From an uncultured Lachnospiraceae bacterium (GTDB lineage Bacteria > Bacillota > Clostridia > Lachnospirales > Lachnospiraceae): a stretch of DNA of 47,194 bases. Under the pieces are notes generated by a model. That model was not told the origin of the DNA, made no database searches, and saw only the letters and a program-made list of their open reading frames with translations. Positions 1-7,863 of the stretch are shown one piece after another. The position numbers and the translations under genes were made by a program. The stretch covers positions 1-47,194 of the forward strand of contig CAJUGG010000117.1 of assembly GCA_910585995.1 (NCBI GenBank), in the 5' to 3' direction. How positions within the stretch are numbered: the stretch's first letter is position 1; every line of letters begins with the position of its first letter.

Positions 1-39
1 AGGTTTATCTGACTATATTATGTAAAAGGAGGATTTGAT

Positions 40-666
40 ATGCAGGTGAATGTAAACCAAGATGCGGCCGTCAGACAGTATACACAGGCGCTGCAGAATA
101 CCGGAACAACTGCCACAAGCTCGAAAGCAGTTGCCGATGCGACTGAGGAGGCTTCCCAGAAAAAGGGACAGGATACGGACAAAGTCGAATTTAGCAAAGA
201 CACGAATGTGACCGCGAAGATGAGTGATTCGGATCGGGCTGCATTGGTTAAGAGCTTGAAAGATGACCTGAACAACCAGATGTCACGTTTTACCAATATG
301 ATGGTACAGACATTCCAGAAACAGGGCATTACTTCTTCCATGGTTCAGGGTGATGATTTTTGGAAGATGATGGCAAGCGGCAACTATTCCGTGGACGCAC
401 AGACCAAAGCAGATGCACAGGCTGCTATATCTGAGGACGGATACTGGGGAGTAAAGCAGACTTCTCAGAGAATCTTTGATTTCGCACACGCTTTAGCAGG
501 CGATGATGTGGAGAAGATGGAGAAATTCCAAAAAGCAGTAGAAAAAGGTTTTGAACAGGCAGGCGCTGCATGGGGCGGAGATCTTCCGGGTATCTGTGGC
601 GATACTCATGAAGCTGTCAATAAGCTTTTCGACGACTTCTATGCGAAATATGGCGCTACTGCATAA
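40..666 (+). CDS. Conserved-looking protein of unknown function (208 aa)
   Basis: The ATG lies 7 nt after a strong AAAGGAGG site at 26-33, so the start is secure. The protein is soluble, with no signal peptide or membrane segment. Residues 1-65 are low complexity, rich in Thr, Ala, Lys and Asp, and look disordered. The C-terminal 70-80 residues look folded and begin with the motif EDGYWGVKQTSQRI, followed by an acidic helix and an AWGGDLPGIC motif. I recall similar C-terminal blocks in small proteins of unknown function in Clostridia and some flagellated bacteria, but cannot confirm this. It stands alone: a terminator follows the stop and murA has its own promoter. No function is assigned. 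Confidence 0.85.
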   Translation: MQVNVNQDAAVRQYTQALQNTGTTATSSKAVADATEEASQKKGQDTDKVEFSKDTNVTAKMSDSDRAALVKSLKDDLNNQMSRFTNMMVQTFQKQGITSSMVQGDDFWKMMASGNYSVDAQTKADAQAAISEDGYWGVKQTSQRIFDFAHALAGDDVEKMEKFQKAVEKGFEQAGAAWGGDLPGICGDTHEAVNKLFDDFYAKYGATA

Positions 667-679
667 GGGAAAAAAAGTG

Positions 680-710
680 CTGTCGCAGGAGAGATCTTGC
701 GGCAGTTTTT
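680..710 (+). terminator. Rho-independent terminator after the first gene
   Basis: An 8-bp stem (680-687 with 698-705, one G.T wobble) is followed at once by five T residues (706-710). It starts 14 nt after the stop codon at 666. Confidence 0.8.
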
Positions 711-785
711 CTGTTTTAAACAAAGATTTATAAAATATGTATCTGTGAAACCGCGAAAATCAGCCCTTTTTTGACATACTGTTCA

Positions 786-814
786 TTGATTTTTTAAGAA
801 TAGCAGGTTATAAT
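786..814 (+). promoter_or_regulatory. Sigma-A-type promoter of murA
   Basis: -35 TTGATT (786-791), 17-bp spacer, -10 TATAAT (809-814). A second TTGACA at 771-776 is too far from this -10 and has no good -10 of its own. Transcription should start near 821, giving a leader of about 128 nt. Confidence 0.75.
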
Positions 815-822
815 AGCTAAAT

Positions 823-901
823 ATACTGGACGCAGTGCGTATTCATAGATCACTGCGGACAGTATCTAAAAAACAGCGAATAAGAAGCGCCGTTTTGGCG
901 C
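823..901 (+). promoter_or_regulatory. Structured murA 5' leader with two hairpins
   Basis: The first hairpin has 15-nt arms (823-837 and 851-865) that pair except for a GA facing a GA (829-830 opposite 858-859), as in tandem sheared G.A pairs. A short GCGCC/GGCGC hairpin (887-891, 897-901) follows. There is no T-run, so neither looks like a terminator. I do not recognise this as a known riboswitch class. Confidence 0.5.
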
Positions 902-948
902 AACCTTTACATAGAAAATAGTTGAATGAAAGCGACCGAGGTGTAATC

Positions 949-2241
949 GTGGAACAGTATATTATTAAGGGTGGAAATGCTCTCACAGGAGAGGTAGAGA
1001 TTGGCGGAGCAAAAAATGCGGCATTGGCGATTCTGGCAGCAGCTAATATGACAAATGAGACAGTCTATATTGACAATCTTCCCGATGTGCGGGATATTAA
1101 TGCACTTTTGGAGGCGATGGAAGGAATTGGCGCTCATATCCAGCGGATTGACCGGCACACTGTGACCGTGAATGGTTCTGGTGTGGAGAACTATATCGTG
1201 GAGAGCGAGAGCATGAAGAAGATTCGTGCATCGTATTATCTGTTGGGGGCACTTCTTGGTAAATATAAAAAAGCACAGGTTCCATTGCCGGGCGGCTGTA
1301 ATATCGGGAGCCGTCCGATCGACCAGCATCTGAAGGGATTTAAAGCGATGGGTGCTGTGACCAGGATTGAACATGGATTTATTATTGCCGAGGCAGAGAC
1401 TCTGCATGGGGCACATATCTTTTTGGACATGGTCAGTGTGGGAGCGACGATCAATATCATGATGGCAGCGGCGATGGCAGAAGGCAATACGACCATTGAA
1501 AATGCAGCCAAGGAGCCTCATGTGGTGGATGTGGCCAACTTTTTGAACAGTATGGGAGCCAGCATCAAAGGAGCAGGTACAGATGTGATTCGTATCCGCG
1601 GCGTAAAAGTGCTGCACAAGACCGAATATTCCATCATTCCTGATCAGATTGAGGCAGGTACTTTTATGTTTGCCGCTGCGGTCACAGGCGGAGATATTGT
1701 ACTGCATAACGTGATCCCCAAACATCTTGAAGCCACCAGCGCGAAGCTTTTGGAGTTAGGCTGTGTGGTGCATGAATATGACGATGCAGTGCGTGTCATT
1801 GGCCCTCAGAAGCTTTCATCCACCCATGTGAAGACGATGCCCTATCCGGGATTTCCCACCGATATGCAGCCTCAGATTGCGGTATCTTTAGCCCTGGCGG
1901 ATGGTACTAGCATCGTGACAGAGAGCATCTTTGAGAATCGTTTCCGCTATGTGGACGAATTGGCACGTATGGGAGCATCTGTCAAAGTAGAGGGAAATGT
2001 AGCCGTGATAAGCGGCGTGGAGAAATTTACTGGCGCCCGTGTCAGCGCACCGGATCTGCGCGCCGGAGCTGCGCTTGTGATCGCCGGACTGGCTGCGGAA
2101 GGCATCACGATAGTGGATGATATCTACTATATCGAACGTGGCTATGAAAATCTGGATCAGAAATTAAAAGCATTGGGAGCCGTGATCGAAAAAGTAGCCA
2201 GTGAAAAAGAGATCCAGAAATTCCAGTTAAAAGTGGGCTAG
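949..2241 (+). CDS. murA: UDP-N-acetylglucosamine 1-carboxyvinyltransferase (MurA)
   Basis: This enzyme transfers enolpyruvate from phosphoenolpyruvate to UDP-GlcNAc, the first committed step of peptidoglycan precursor synthesis, in the cytoplasm. The reading frame opens at a TTG at 922, but the GTG at 949 is preceded by GAGGTG with a 5-nt spacer and gives the family N-terminus MEQYIIKGGNALTGEVEIGG, so 949 is chosen (430 aa). The catalytic cysteine is present as Cys117 in the loop PGGCNIGSRPID; a Cys here is the fosfomycin target in this family. The two-lobed EPSP-synthase-like fold is complete by length. It is monocistronic, with its own promoter and long structured leader. Firmicutes often carry two paralogues; which one this is cannot be decided here. 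Confidence 0.96.
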   Translation: MEQYIIKGGNALTGEVEIGGAKNAALAILAAANMTNETVYIDNLPDVRDINALLEAMEGIGAHIQRIDRHTVTVNGSGVENYIVESESMKKIRASYYLLGALLGKYKKAQVPLPGGCNIGSRPIDQHLKGFKAMGAVTRIEHGFIIAEAETLHGAHIFLDMVSVGATINIMMAAAMAEGNTTIENAAKEPHVVDVANFLNSMGASIKGAGTDVIRIRGVKVLHKTEYSIIPDQIEAGTFMFAAAVTGGDIVLHNVIPKHLEATSAKLLELGCVVHEYDDAVRVIGPQKLSSTHVKTMPYPGFPTDMQPQIAVSLALADGTSIVTESIFENRFRYVDELARMGASVKVEGNVAVISGVEKFTGARVSAPDLRAGAALVIAGLAAEGITIVDDIYYIERGYENLDQKLKALGAVIEKVASEKEIQKFQLKVG

Positions 2242-2318
2242 AAGATTTTTCTGAAAAAGGGTCAGCCGCCTTTTGGATTTTACAAAGGGACTGACCCGTC
2301 GTGTGTCTGTTGTTCATG

Positions 2319-2356
2319 ACAATAGAAGACTTGCGAAGCGTGGGTTCTATTGTTTT
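2319..2356 (+). terminator. Probable terminator of murA, overlapping the convergent gene's stop
   Basis: ACAATAGAA (2319-2327) pairs with TTCTATTGT (2345-2353), followed by a short T-run on the plus strand. The 3' arm covers the stop codon of the convergent symporter gene (2347-2349). A weaker GGGTCAG/CTGACCC pair (2259-2265, 2291-2297) lies just upstream. Confidence 0.5.
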
Positions 2357-3522
2357 CCTGCAATATGGTGTTTTTCAGCATATCCTGTCAGCATCAGTGT
2401 CAAAGCGCCGTCTCCTGTGACGTTGCAGGCAGTTCCAAAGCTGTCCTGCAGAGCAAAGATGGTCAGCATCAGAGCAGTTCCCGTATCATCAAAGAGAAGA
2501 ATACCCGTAATCAGTCCAAGAGAAGCCATAACGGTTCCTCCTGGAACTCCTGGTGCGCCAATGGCGAAGATGCCCAGCAGCAGACAGAAAAGAATCATCG
2601 TTCCCAGTGACGGGATCTTTCCATACAGGATCTGAGAGATGGTCATTACAAAGAACACTTCTGTCAGGACTGAGCCGCACAGGTGGATATTGGCAAACAG
2701 AGGAACTCCAAAACTGACCATATCTTCCCGAAGTACGGAAGATTTTTTGGCACACCGAAGAGCAACCGCCAAAGTCGCCGCAGAAGACATGGTTCCCACA
2801 GCTGTGATGTAGGCAGGTCCATAATGTCTGACCACTTCCATGGGATTTTTTCCAGAATAGATGCCTGCTAAGACATACAGAAGCGTCATCCAGAGATAGT
2901 GCCCAATCATAACGATGATAATGACCTTTAGAAAGACAGGGAACTGTTTGGTGATGGTTCCTTCATAAGACAGCCCGCAGAACGTACATGCGATAAATAA
3001 AGGCAAGAGCGGGATAATAACCTTAGTCACGATCTGCAGTACAATCTGTTGAAATTCTTCCAGGATCTCTCCTGTACGCACTGCCTTTGTCCAGGTTACT
3101 CCAAGTCCGATCAGGATGGAAAATACCAGTGCGCTCATCACACTCATGATCTGAGGAATCTCCAGTTGGAAGACCACATCAGGAAGGGCTTTTAATCCTT
3201 CTGCACTGGTCACAATGGACAGATGAGGGATCAGTGTATATCCGGCTGTCATGGCAAAAAGCGCTGCGCCAATCGAAGAGACATAGGCGATCAAAAGTGC
3301 GATCCCCAACATTCGGGAAGCATTTTTGCCAAGTCTGGTAATGGAAGGTGCGATAAATCCGATGACGATCAAAGGTACACAAAACGTAATGATCTGTCCC
3401 AATACCTGTTTTAAAGTTACAATAATGTTCATGAATGTCTCATTTGCCACCAGTCCGGCCAGAATACCAATGATCACTCCGGCCAGCAGACGAACAGGAA
3501 GACTCTGCATTATCTTTTTCAT
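2347..3522 (-). CDS. Dicarboxylate/amino acid:cation symporter (DAACS family)
   Basis: This is an inner-membrane secondary carrier of the GltP/DctA/SstT superfamily, which couples uptake of acidic or small neutral amino acids or dicarboxylates to Na+ or H+. The 391 residues form about eight hydrophobic segments. The re-entrant loop motif SSAATLAVAL and the C-terminal NVTGDGALTLML block, which contribute to substrate and cation binding in the family, are visible. It is slightly shorter than the usual 400-430 aa, mainly at the C-terminus. An AAGGGGG site precedes the ATG. The gene is monocistronic, convergent with murA, and has its own promoter. The substrate cannot be read from the sequence. 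Confidence 0.9.
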   Translation of the reverse strand: MKKIMQSLPVRLLAGVIIGILAGLVANETFMNIIVTLKQVLGQIITFCVPLIVIGFIAPSITRLGKNASRMLGIALLIAYVSSIGAALFAMTAGYTLIPHLSIVTSAEGLKALPDVVFQLEIPQIMSVMSALVFSILIGLGVTWTKAVRTGEILEEFQQIVLQIVTKVIIPLLPLFIACTFCGLSYEGTITKQFPVFLKVIIIVMIGHYLWMTLLYVLAGIYSGKNPMEVVRHYGPAYITAVGTMSSAATLAVALRCAKKSSVLREDMVSFGVPLFANIHLCGSVLTEVFFVMTISQILYGKIPSLGTMILFCLLLGIFAIGAPGVPGGTVMASLGLITGILLFDDTGTALMLTIFALQDSFGTACNVTGDGALTLMLTGYAEKHHIAGKQ

Positions 3523-3568
3523 GACATTACCCCCTTGAGATGATATTTGCCCATATAGGCCTTACTAT

Positions 3569-3597
3569 AGTATAGTTGATTTGGGCGAATCTGACAA
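3569..3597 (-). promoter_or_regulatory. Promoter of the symporter gene
   Basis: On the minus strand: -35 TTGTCA (3592-3597), exact 17-bp spacer, -10 TATACT (3569-3574). Confidence 0.75.
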
Positions 3598-3629
3598 TGC
3601 TCTTATTCATTCCCTCTATACATGCAAGC

Positions 3630-3660
3630 AGGACCCTGACTGCATAGCTGTCAGAGTCCT
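3630..3660 (-). terminator. Hairpin downstream of metK
   Basis: An 11-nt imperfect stem (3630-3640 with 3650-3660, one mismatch) lies 15 nt past the metK stop. The minus strand has no clear U-tract after it, so termination is only probable. Confidence 0.4.
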
Positions 3661-3674
3661 GATGAAATCCTATG

Positions 3675-4865
3675 TTATCTTAGATAAGCTTTCAATACTT
3701 CTGCTTTATCTGTCTTTTCCCACGGCAGATCCAAGTCTGTCCTGCCAAAATGTCCATAAGCTGCGGTCTGTTTGTAGATCGGTCTTCTAAGATCCAGCAT
3801 CTTAATGATTCCTGCCGGACGCAGATCAAAATTCTCACGAATCATATCCACGAGCTTCTGGTTGGAGATCTTTCCGGTCCCATAAGTATCCACCATAATA
3901 GAGGTAGGTTTTGCGACACCAATCGCGTAGGAGAGCTGAATCTCACATTTTTCTGCGAGGCCTGCTGCTACGATGTTTTTGGCCACATAGCGGGCTGCAT
4001 AAGCGGCAGAGCGGTCTACCTTGGTGCAGTCCTTGCCGGAAAAAGCGCCGCCGCCGTGGCGTGCATAGCCGCCGTAGGTGTCCACGATGATCTTGCGCCC
4101 GGTCAGGCCGCTGTCTCCATGCGGACCTCCGATCACAAAACGTCCGGTGGGATTGATGAAGAACTTGGTGTTTGCATCCACCATATCCGCCGGGAGGATG
4201 GGATCGAAGACATGTTTTTTGATGTCTGTATGTATCTGTTCCTGTGTCACTTCGGCATCATGCTGGGTGGACAGTACAACCGCATCCAGACGAAGAGGTT
4301 TTCCGTTCTCATCGTATTCCACAGAGACCTGTGTCTTGCCGTCTGGTCTTAAATAAGGAAGAGTTCCGTTTTTGCGGACTTCTGTCAGGCGCAGGGCCAG
4401 TTTGTGGGCCAGTGCGATGGGGTAAGGCATCAGTTCTGGGGTCTCATTGCTGGCATAGCCAAACATCATACCCTGATCCCCGGCACCGATGGCTTCGATC
4501 TCACTGTCATCCATCTGATTTTCCTTTGCCTCCAGAGCTTTGTTGACGCCCATGGCGATATCGGTGGACTGTTCATCGATAGCAGTAATGACTGCACAGG
4601 TATCGGCATTGAAACCATAGCTGTCCTTGTCATAACCGATCTCGCGGATGGTGTCCCTGACGATTTTCTGGATATCCACATAGGCATTGGTGGTGATCTC
4701 GCCCATCACCAGAACCAGACCTGTCGTTGTGCTGGTCTCGCAGGCCACACGGCTCATGGGATCCTGAGCCATCAGAGCGTCTAAGATCGCGTCAGAGATC
4801 TGGTCACAGATCTTGTCTGGATGTCCTTCGGTTACTGATTCAGAAGTAAATAATAATTTTTCCAT
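3675..4865 (-). CDS. metK: S-adenosylmethionine synthetase (MetK)
   Basis: This enzyme makes S-adenosylmethionine from methionine and ATP in the cytoplasm. The 396-aa length is normal for bacterial MATs. Family signatures are intact: GHPDKICDQISDAILD near the N-terminus, the GAGDQGMMFGYA loop in the middle and GGGAFSGKDCTKVDRSAAY, the Lys-rich P-loop-like motif, in the last third. The start is supported by AAAGGAG 6 nt upstream of the ATG. A SAM-I riboswitch with a transcription terminator fills the leader, so expression should fall when SAM is plentiful. It is monocistronic. Confidence 0.98.
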   Translation of the reverse strand: MEKLLFTSESVTEGHPDKICDQISDAILDALMAQDPMSRVACETSTTTGLVLVMGEITTNAYVDIQKIVRDTIREIGYDKDSYGFNADTCAVITAIDEQSTDIAMGVNKALEAKENQMDDSEIEAIGAGDQGMMFGYASNETPELMPYPIALAHKLALRLTEVRKNGTLPYLRPDGKTQVSVEYDENGKPLRLDAVVLSTQHDAEVTQEQIHTDIKKHVFDPILPADMVDANTKFFINPTGRFVIGGPHGDSGLTGRKIIVDTYGGYARHGGGAFSGKDCTKVDRSAAYAARYVAKNIVAAGLAEKCEIQLSYAIGVAKPTSIMVDTYGTGKISNQKLVDMIRENFDLRPAGIIKMLDLRRPIYKQTAAYGHFGRTDLDLPWEKTDKAEVLKAYLR

Positions 4866-4898
4866 ATGATACTCCTTTCAAAAATAGAATGATAGATT

Positions 4899-4926
4899 AC
4901 AGGTTTCTTCCGAAAACCTGTTTTTT
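4899..4926 (+). terminator. Hairpin in the metK leader with a plus-strand T-run
   Basis: ACAGGTTT (4899-4906) pairs with AAACCTGT (4914-4921) and is followed on the plus strand by a T-run (4921-4926). Read on the plus strand it resembles an intrinsic terminator facing out of metK; on the minus strand it is a hairpin between the riboswitch terminator and the metK ribosome site. Confidence 0.5.
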
Positions 4927-4929
4927 GAA

Positions 4930-4957
4930 TAAAAGAAAGGTCCGCATAAGCGGACCT
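4930..4957 (-). terminator. Riboswitch-controlled terminator of metK
   Basis: A perfect 8-bp stem (4938-4945 with 4950-4957) with a 4-nt loop is followed on the minus strand by TTTCTTTT (4930-4937). It lies 22 nt after the SAM-I aptamer and is the expression platform. Confidence 0.9.
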
Positions 4958-4979
4958 GATAACGGCGGTTTATCAAATC

Positions 4980-5079
4980 CTCTTATTGTTCGATCACTCG
5001 CTCAGGTTAGCACCTTCCTAATATGTAGGGGTTGCCGGGTTTCACAGATCCTATGTATCTCCACCGCTCTGAATAAGAG
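4980..5079 (-). promoter_or_regulatory. SAM-I (S-box) riboswitch aptamer
   Basis: Reading the minus strand, the closing P1 stem CTCTTATT/AATAAGAG (5072-5079 with 4980-4987) encloses the S-box blocks AGCGGTGGAG, GAAACCCGGCAACC and GGAAGGTGCTAA, followed by a P4-like CTGAGCGAG region. Order and spacing match the SAM-I class. Together with the terminator at 4930-4957 it is a transcriptional OFF switch for metK. Confidence 0.95.
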
Positions 5080-5110
5080 AAAACTACTCTATGGACTTTT
5101 CCTTTTCTAT

Positions 5111-5139
5111 AACATACTCTTTGTGTGTTTGAAAGTCAA
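5111..5139 (-). promoter_or_regulatory. Promoter of the metK riboswitch transcript
   Basis: On the minus strand: -35 TTGACT (5134-5139), 17-bp spacer, -10 TATGTT (5111-5116), about 32 nt before the aptamer. Confidence 0.75.
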
Positions 5140-5179
5140 GTATTTTTACAAAAAGTTTATAAATAACCACAGAAATATA

Positions 5180-5188
5180 TGGTATACT
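5180..5188 (+). promoter_or_regulatory. Extended -10 promoter of the two-component operon
   Basis: TGGTATACT (TG-n-TATACT) lies 31 nt before the GTG start of the kinase gene. No good -35 is seen, which is common for extended -10 promoters. It is divergent from the metK promoter. Confidence 0.6.
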
Positions 5189-5219
5189 TCTTACTAGAGA
5201 ACAAACGGAGGAAAAAGCA

Positions 5220-6311
5220 GTGAACCTGAAGACGAAACTGATCATTACGTTTGGTGTTGTCATTGCTGTCCCACTGTTTCTGATTACCATTGTATTCTGG
5301 GGATTTTTAAGTATGCAGCCTGCGGAGGTATTAAATGCACAGACCAAAGATTTCTTAGGAGAGATGCTGTTGTCTGTGATGCTGATTATGGCCATGACCG
5401 GCAGCTTTTTGATCCTCTGGATCTACAGGAGCATTCTAACCCCCATAGAGACGCTGAAAAAAGCAACCAGAAATATACGAGATGGAAATCTGGATTTTGA
5501 AGTGGAGATTGAAGACAATGACGAGATCGGCGAGTTGTGTGCAGATTTTGAAGAGATGCGGATTCGCCTGAAAGAGACAACAGAGGAGAAGGTGGTATTT
5601 GACAGTCAGAATAAAGAGTTGATTAGTAATATTTCCCATGATCTGAAGACGCCAATTACAGCCATCAAAGGGTATGTGGAAGGGTTACTAGACGGAGTGG
5701 CCGATACGCCGGAGAAGCAGCAAAAATATCTGAGAACTATCTATAATAAGGCCAATGATATGGATCGTCTGATCAACGAACTGACGTTCTATTCCAAGAT
5801 TGATACCAACCGGATCCCTTATACCTTTCATAAGATCAATGTAAGAGAATATTTTGACGACTGCTTTGAGGATATTGGGCTGGAATTGGGACAGCAGCAG
5901 ATCGGACTTGCGTATGACAACCAGGTGAGAAAAGATGTGGTGGTGATCGCAGATGCAGAACAGATGAAACGGGTCATCAACAACATTATCAGCAACTCGG
6001 TCAAATATATGGATAAAGAGGAAAAATATATTCACATTCGGGTGCTTGACGTGGGAGATTTTATCCAGGTGGAGATCGAAGACAACGGACGCGGGATAGC
6101 GGCTAAGGATCTGCCTTATATCTTTGACCGCTTCTACCGAACCGATACGTCCAGAAATTCTTCCAGAGGAGGAAGCGGTATCGGCTTGTCCATCGTCCAT
6201 AAGATCATGGAGGATCATGGTGGAAAAGTGTGGGCGACCAGCAAAGAAGGGGCCGGCACAGTGATGTGTTTTGTACTTAGAAAATTTCAGGAGGTTCCGG
6301 TACATGAGTAA
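5220..6311 (+). CDS. Membrane sensor histidine kinase
   Basis: This is a class I sensor kinase that autophosphorylates on histidine and passes phosphate to the regulator encoded next. Two membrane segments (about residues 8-30 and 48-70) leave only about 17 residues outside, so there is no real extracellular sensor domain; signals may be sensed in the membrane. A HAMP-like linker (70-122) is followed by HisKA with NISHDLKTP (His140) and an HATPase domain with N-box HNIISNSV-like residues, DNGRGI and GGSGIGLSIV. Start is GTG after GGAGG. The last 8 nt overlap the regulator gene. The target signal is unknown. Confidence 0.93.
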   Translation: MNLKTKLIITFGVVIAVPLFLITIVFWGFLSMQPAEVLNAQTKDFLGEMLLSVMLIMAMTGSFLILWIYRSILTPIETLKKATRNIRDGNLDFEVEIEDNDEIGELCADFEEMRIRLKETTEEKVVFDSQNKELISNISHDLKTPITAIKGYVEGLLDGVADTPEKQQKYLRTIYNKANDMDRLINELTFYSKIDTNRIPYTFHKINVREYFDDCFEDIGLELGQQQIGLAYDNQVRKDVVVIADAEQMKRVINNIISNSVKYMDKEEKYIHIRVLDVGDFIQVEIEDNGRGIAAKDLPYIFDRFYRTDTSRNSSRGGSGIGLSIVHKIMEDHGGKVWATSKEGAGTVMCFVLRKFQEVPVHE

Positions 6312-6993
6312 AATATTAATTATTGAAGATGAAGAAGCCATTGCAGATCTGGAGAAAGATTATCTGGAACTGAGTGGATTTAAAGTGGAGATAGAAGAAC
6401 GGGGCGACAGCGGCCTGACACGGGCATTGTCGGAAGAATTTGATCTGATTATCCTGGATCTGATGCTGCCGGGTGTGGACGGATTTGAGATCTGCAAGCA
6501 GATTCGGGAAGAGAAAAATATCCCCGTGATTATGGTATCGGCTAAAAAAGACGATATCGATAAGATTCGGGGCTTAGGACTCGGTGCAGATGACTATATG
6601 ACCAAGCCCTTTAGCCCCAGCGAACTGGTGGCCAGAGTCAAAGCGCATATGGCGCGCTATGAGCGGCTGATCGGCAGCGGCATCCAGGAAAACGAAGTGG
6701 TGGAGATCCGCGGCATCAAGATCGACAAGACCGCCCGCCGGGTGTGGGTCAATGGAGAAGAGCGGGCCTTCACTTCCAAAGAGTTTGACTTGTTGACCTT
6801 CCTCGCACAAAATCCCAATCATGTATACACCAAAGAAGAACTGTTCAGCAAGATCTGGGACATGGAGTCCATCGGCGACATCGCCACCGTGACCGTACAC
6901 ATCAAGAAGATCCGGGAGAAGATCGAGTTTAACACCGCAAAACCACAATATATCGAGACGATCTGGGGGGTTGGGTATCGGTTTAAGGTGTAG
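6304..6993 (+). CDS. OmpR/PhoB-family response regulator
   Basis: This DNA-binding regulator partners the kinase just upstream. The start is the ATG at 6304, preceded by AGGAGG inside the kinase gene and giving MSKILIIEDE; longer starts in the same frame lack a site. The 229 residues contain a receiver domain with the acidic pair at 8-10, phospho-acceptor Asp52 in LIILDLMLPG and the switch lysine in MVSAKKDD, then a winged-helix domain (about 130-229) ending in the typical GVGYRFKV. Genes overlap by 8 nt, so translation is coupled. A 11-bp-period direct repeat at 15858 resembles the kind of site this family binds, but no link is shown. Confidence 0.95.
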   Translation: MSKILIIEDEEAIADLEKDYLELSGFKVEIEERGDSGLTRALSEEFDLIILDLMLPGVDGFEICKQIREEKNIPVIMVSAKKDDIDKIRGLGLGADDYMTKPFSPSELVARVKAHMARYERLIGSGIQENEVVEIRGIKIDKTARRVWVNGEERAFTSKEFDLLTFLAQNPNHVYTKEELFSKIWDMESIGDIATVTVHIKKIREKIEFNTAKPQYIETIWGVGYRFKV

Positions 6994-7011
6994 GAGAGGA
7001 AGTGGCAGGAT

Positions 7012-7491
7012 ATGGGCAGAAAGTTAAAAGTATATTTAGACACATCCGTAATAAGTCATCTGATGCAGGAGGATGTGCCAGAGAAGATGGCACATACACG
7101 GAAATTATGGGAAATATTTCAGAAGGGTGTGTATGATGTATGTCTTTCATCGGTGACCTTAAAAGAAATATCGGATTGTCCAGAACCTAAGAGAAGTGTA
7201 TTGAGGGATTATTTGAAACAGATCTCATATACTACATTTGATATTACGAAAGAAGTATCAGATGTTGCAAGGAAGATTATTAGTATGGGAGTATTGACTG
7301 AAAAGAGCTTTGATGACTGTCAACATATTGGAGCGGCAGTGGTAAATGACTGTGACTGTATTATATCATGGAATTTTAAGCATATTGTAAATATAAAGAC
7401 TATCCGTGGCGTGAGGTCAATTACAAATCTGCAAGGCTACAAACCAGTTGAGATCTGGAGTCCATCTGTATTATTAGAAAGTGAGGAATGA
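7012..7491 (+). CDS. PIN-domain protein, VapC-like toxin candidate
   Basis: A 159-aa PIN-fold protein; VapC-type members are Mg2+-dependent RNases that cut tRNA or rRNA. The acidic active-site pattern can be traced: Asp10 in KVYLDTSVI, Glu52 in TLKEI, Asp101/Asp102 in FDDCQHIGAA and Asp115 near CIISWNFKHI. The next small gene overlaps its stop by 4 nt (ATGA) and is a likely antitoxin, giving a toxin-first order. It begins 18 nt after the response regulator with no visible promoter between, so read-through is possible. Base composition is AT-richer than the regulator. It may act as a toxin or as a non-toxic nuclease; toxicity is inferred. Confidence 0.8.
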   Translation: MGRKLKVYLDTSVISHLMQEDVPEKMAHTRKLWEIFQKGVYDVCLSSVTLKEISDCPEPKRSVLRDYLKQISYTTFDITKEVSDVARKIISMGVLTEKSFDDCQHIGAAVVNDCDCIISWNFKHIVNIKTIRGVRSITNLQGYKPVEIWSPSVLLESEE

Positions 7492-7667
7492 GTATGGAAA
7501 AGCCAATTTTGAGTCCGAATTTCACTCTTGAAGATATTCATAGATTACGTGAGTATAACTATGAAATGACTAAAAATATGACTGATCAGGAAAGAATGGA
7601 TTACTATAACAAAGCAGGAAGGGCTTTTCAGCGCGAGATTGATGAAACAAGACTTCAGGAAGTCTGA
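7488..7667 (+). CDS. Small protein paired with the PIN gene, probable antitoxin
   Basis: A 59-residue protein starting at the ATG that overlaps the PIN stop codon (an in-frame ATG follows two codons later). It is charged and helical, with the segment FTLEDIHRLREYNYEMTKNM. Proteins beginning MEKPILSP-F-EDIH-REYNYE are, to my recollection, common partners of PIN genes in Firmicutes; this is memory, not a search. It lacks an evident DNA-binding domain at this length, so autoregulation by this protein is uncertain. A terminator follows 28 nt downstream. Confidence 0.75.
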   Translation: MSMEKPILSPNFTLEDIHRLREYNYEMTKNMTDQERMDYYNKAGRAFQREIDETRLQEV

Positions 7668-7694
7668 ATAAACAATTGGAAAATCTATTGCCAT

Positions 7695-7737
7695 GGGCCA
7701 AGGACCTTGAGGGATGAATACCTTCGAGGCCCTTTTT
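7695..7737 (+). terminator. Terminator of the PIN/antitoxin pair
   Basis: GGGCC-AAGG pairs with CCTT-cga-GGCCC (7695-7703 with 7721-7732, three-base bulge), followed by five T residues (7733-7737). Confidence 0.65.
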
Positions 7738-7863
7738 GATTATGACAACAGAATCATTGCAGAGTACAGACGGTATTGGGTTCGACAATATTTTCGCATG
7801 CAGCATATCTTAATAGCAGAAAGATACGAAAATCCATCAGTGGACATAAGAGGAGGGGATTTG

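Noticed and set aside
771..776. TTGACA as the main murA -35
   Set aside because: It lies 32 bp from the TATAAT at 809, while TTGATT at 786 has the exact 17-bp spacing.
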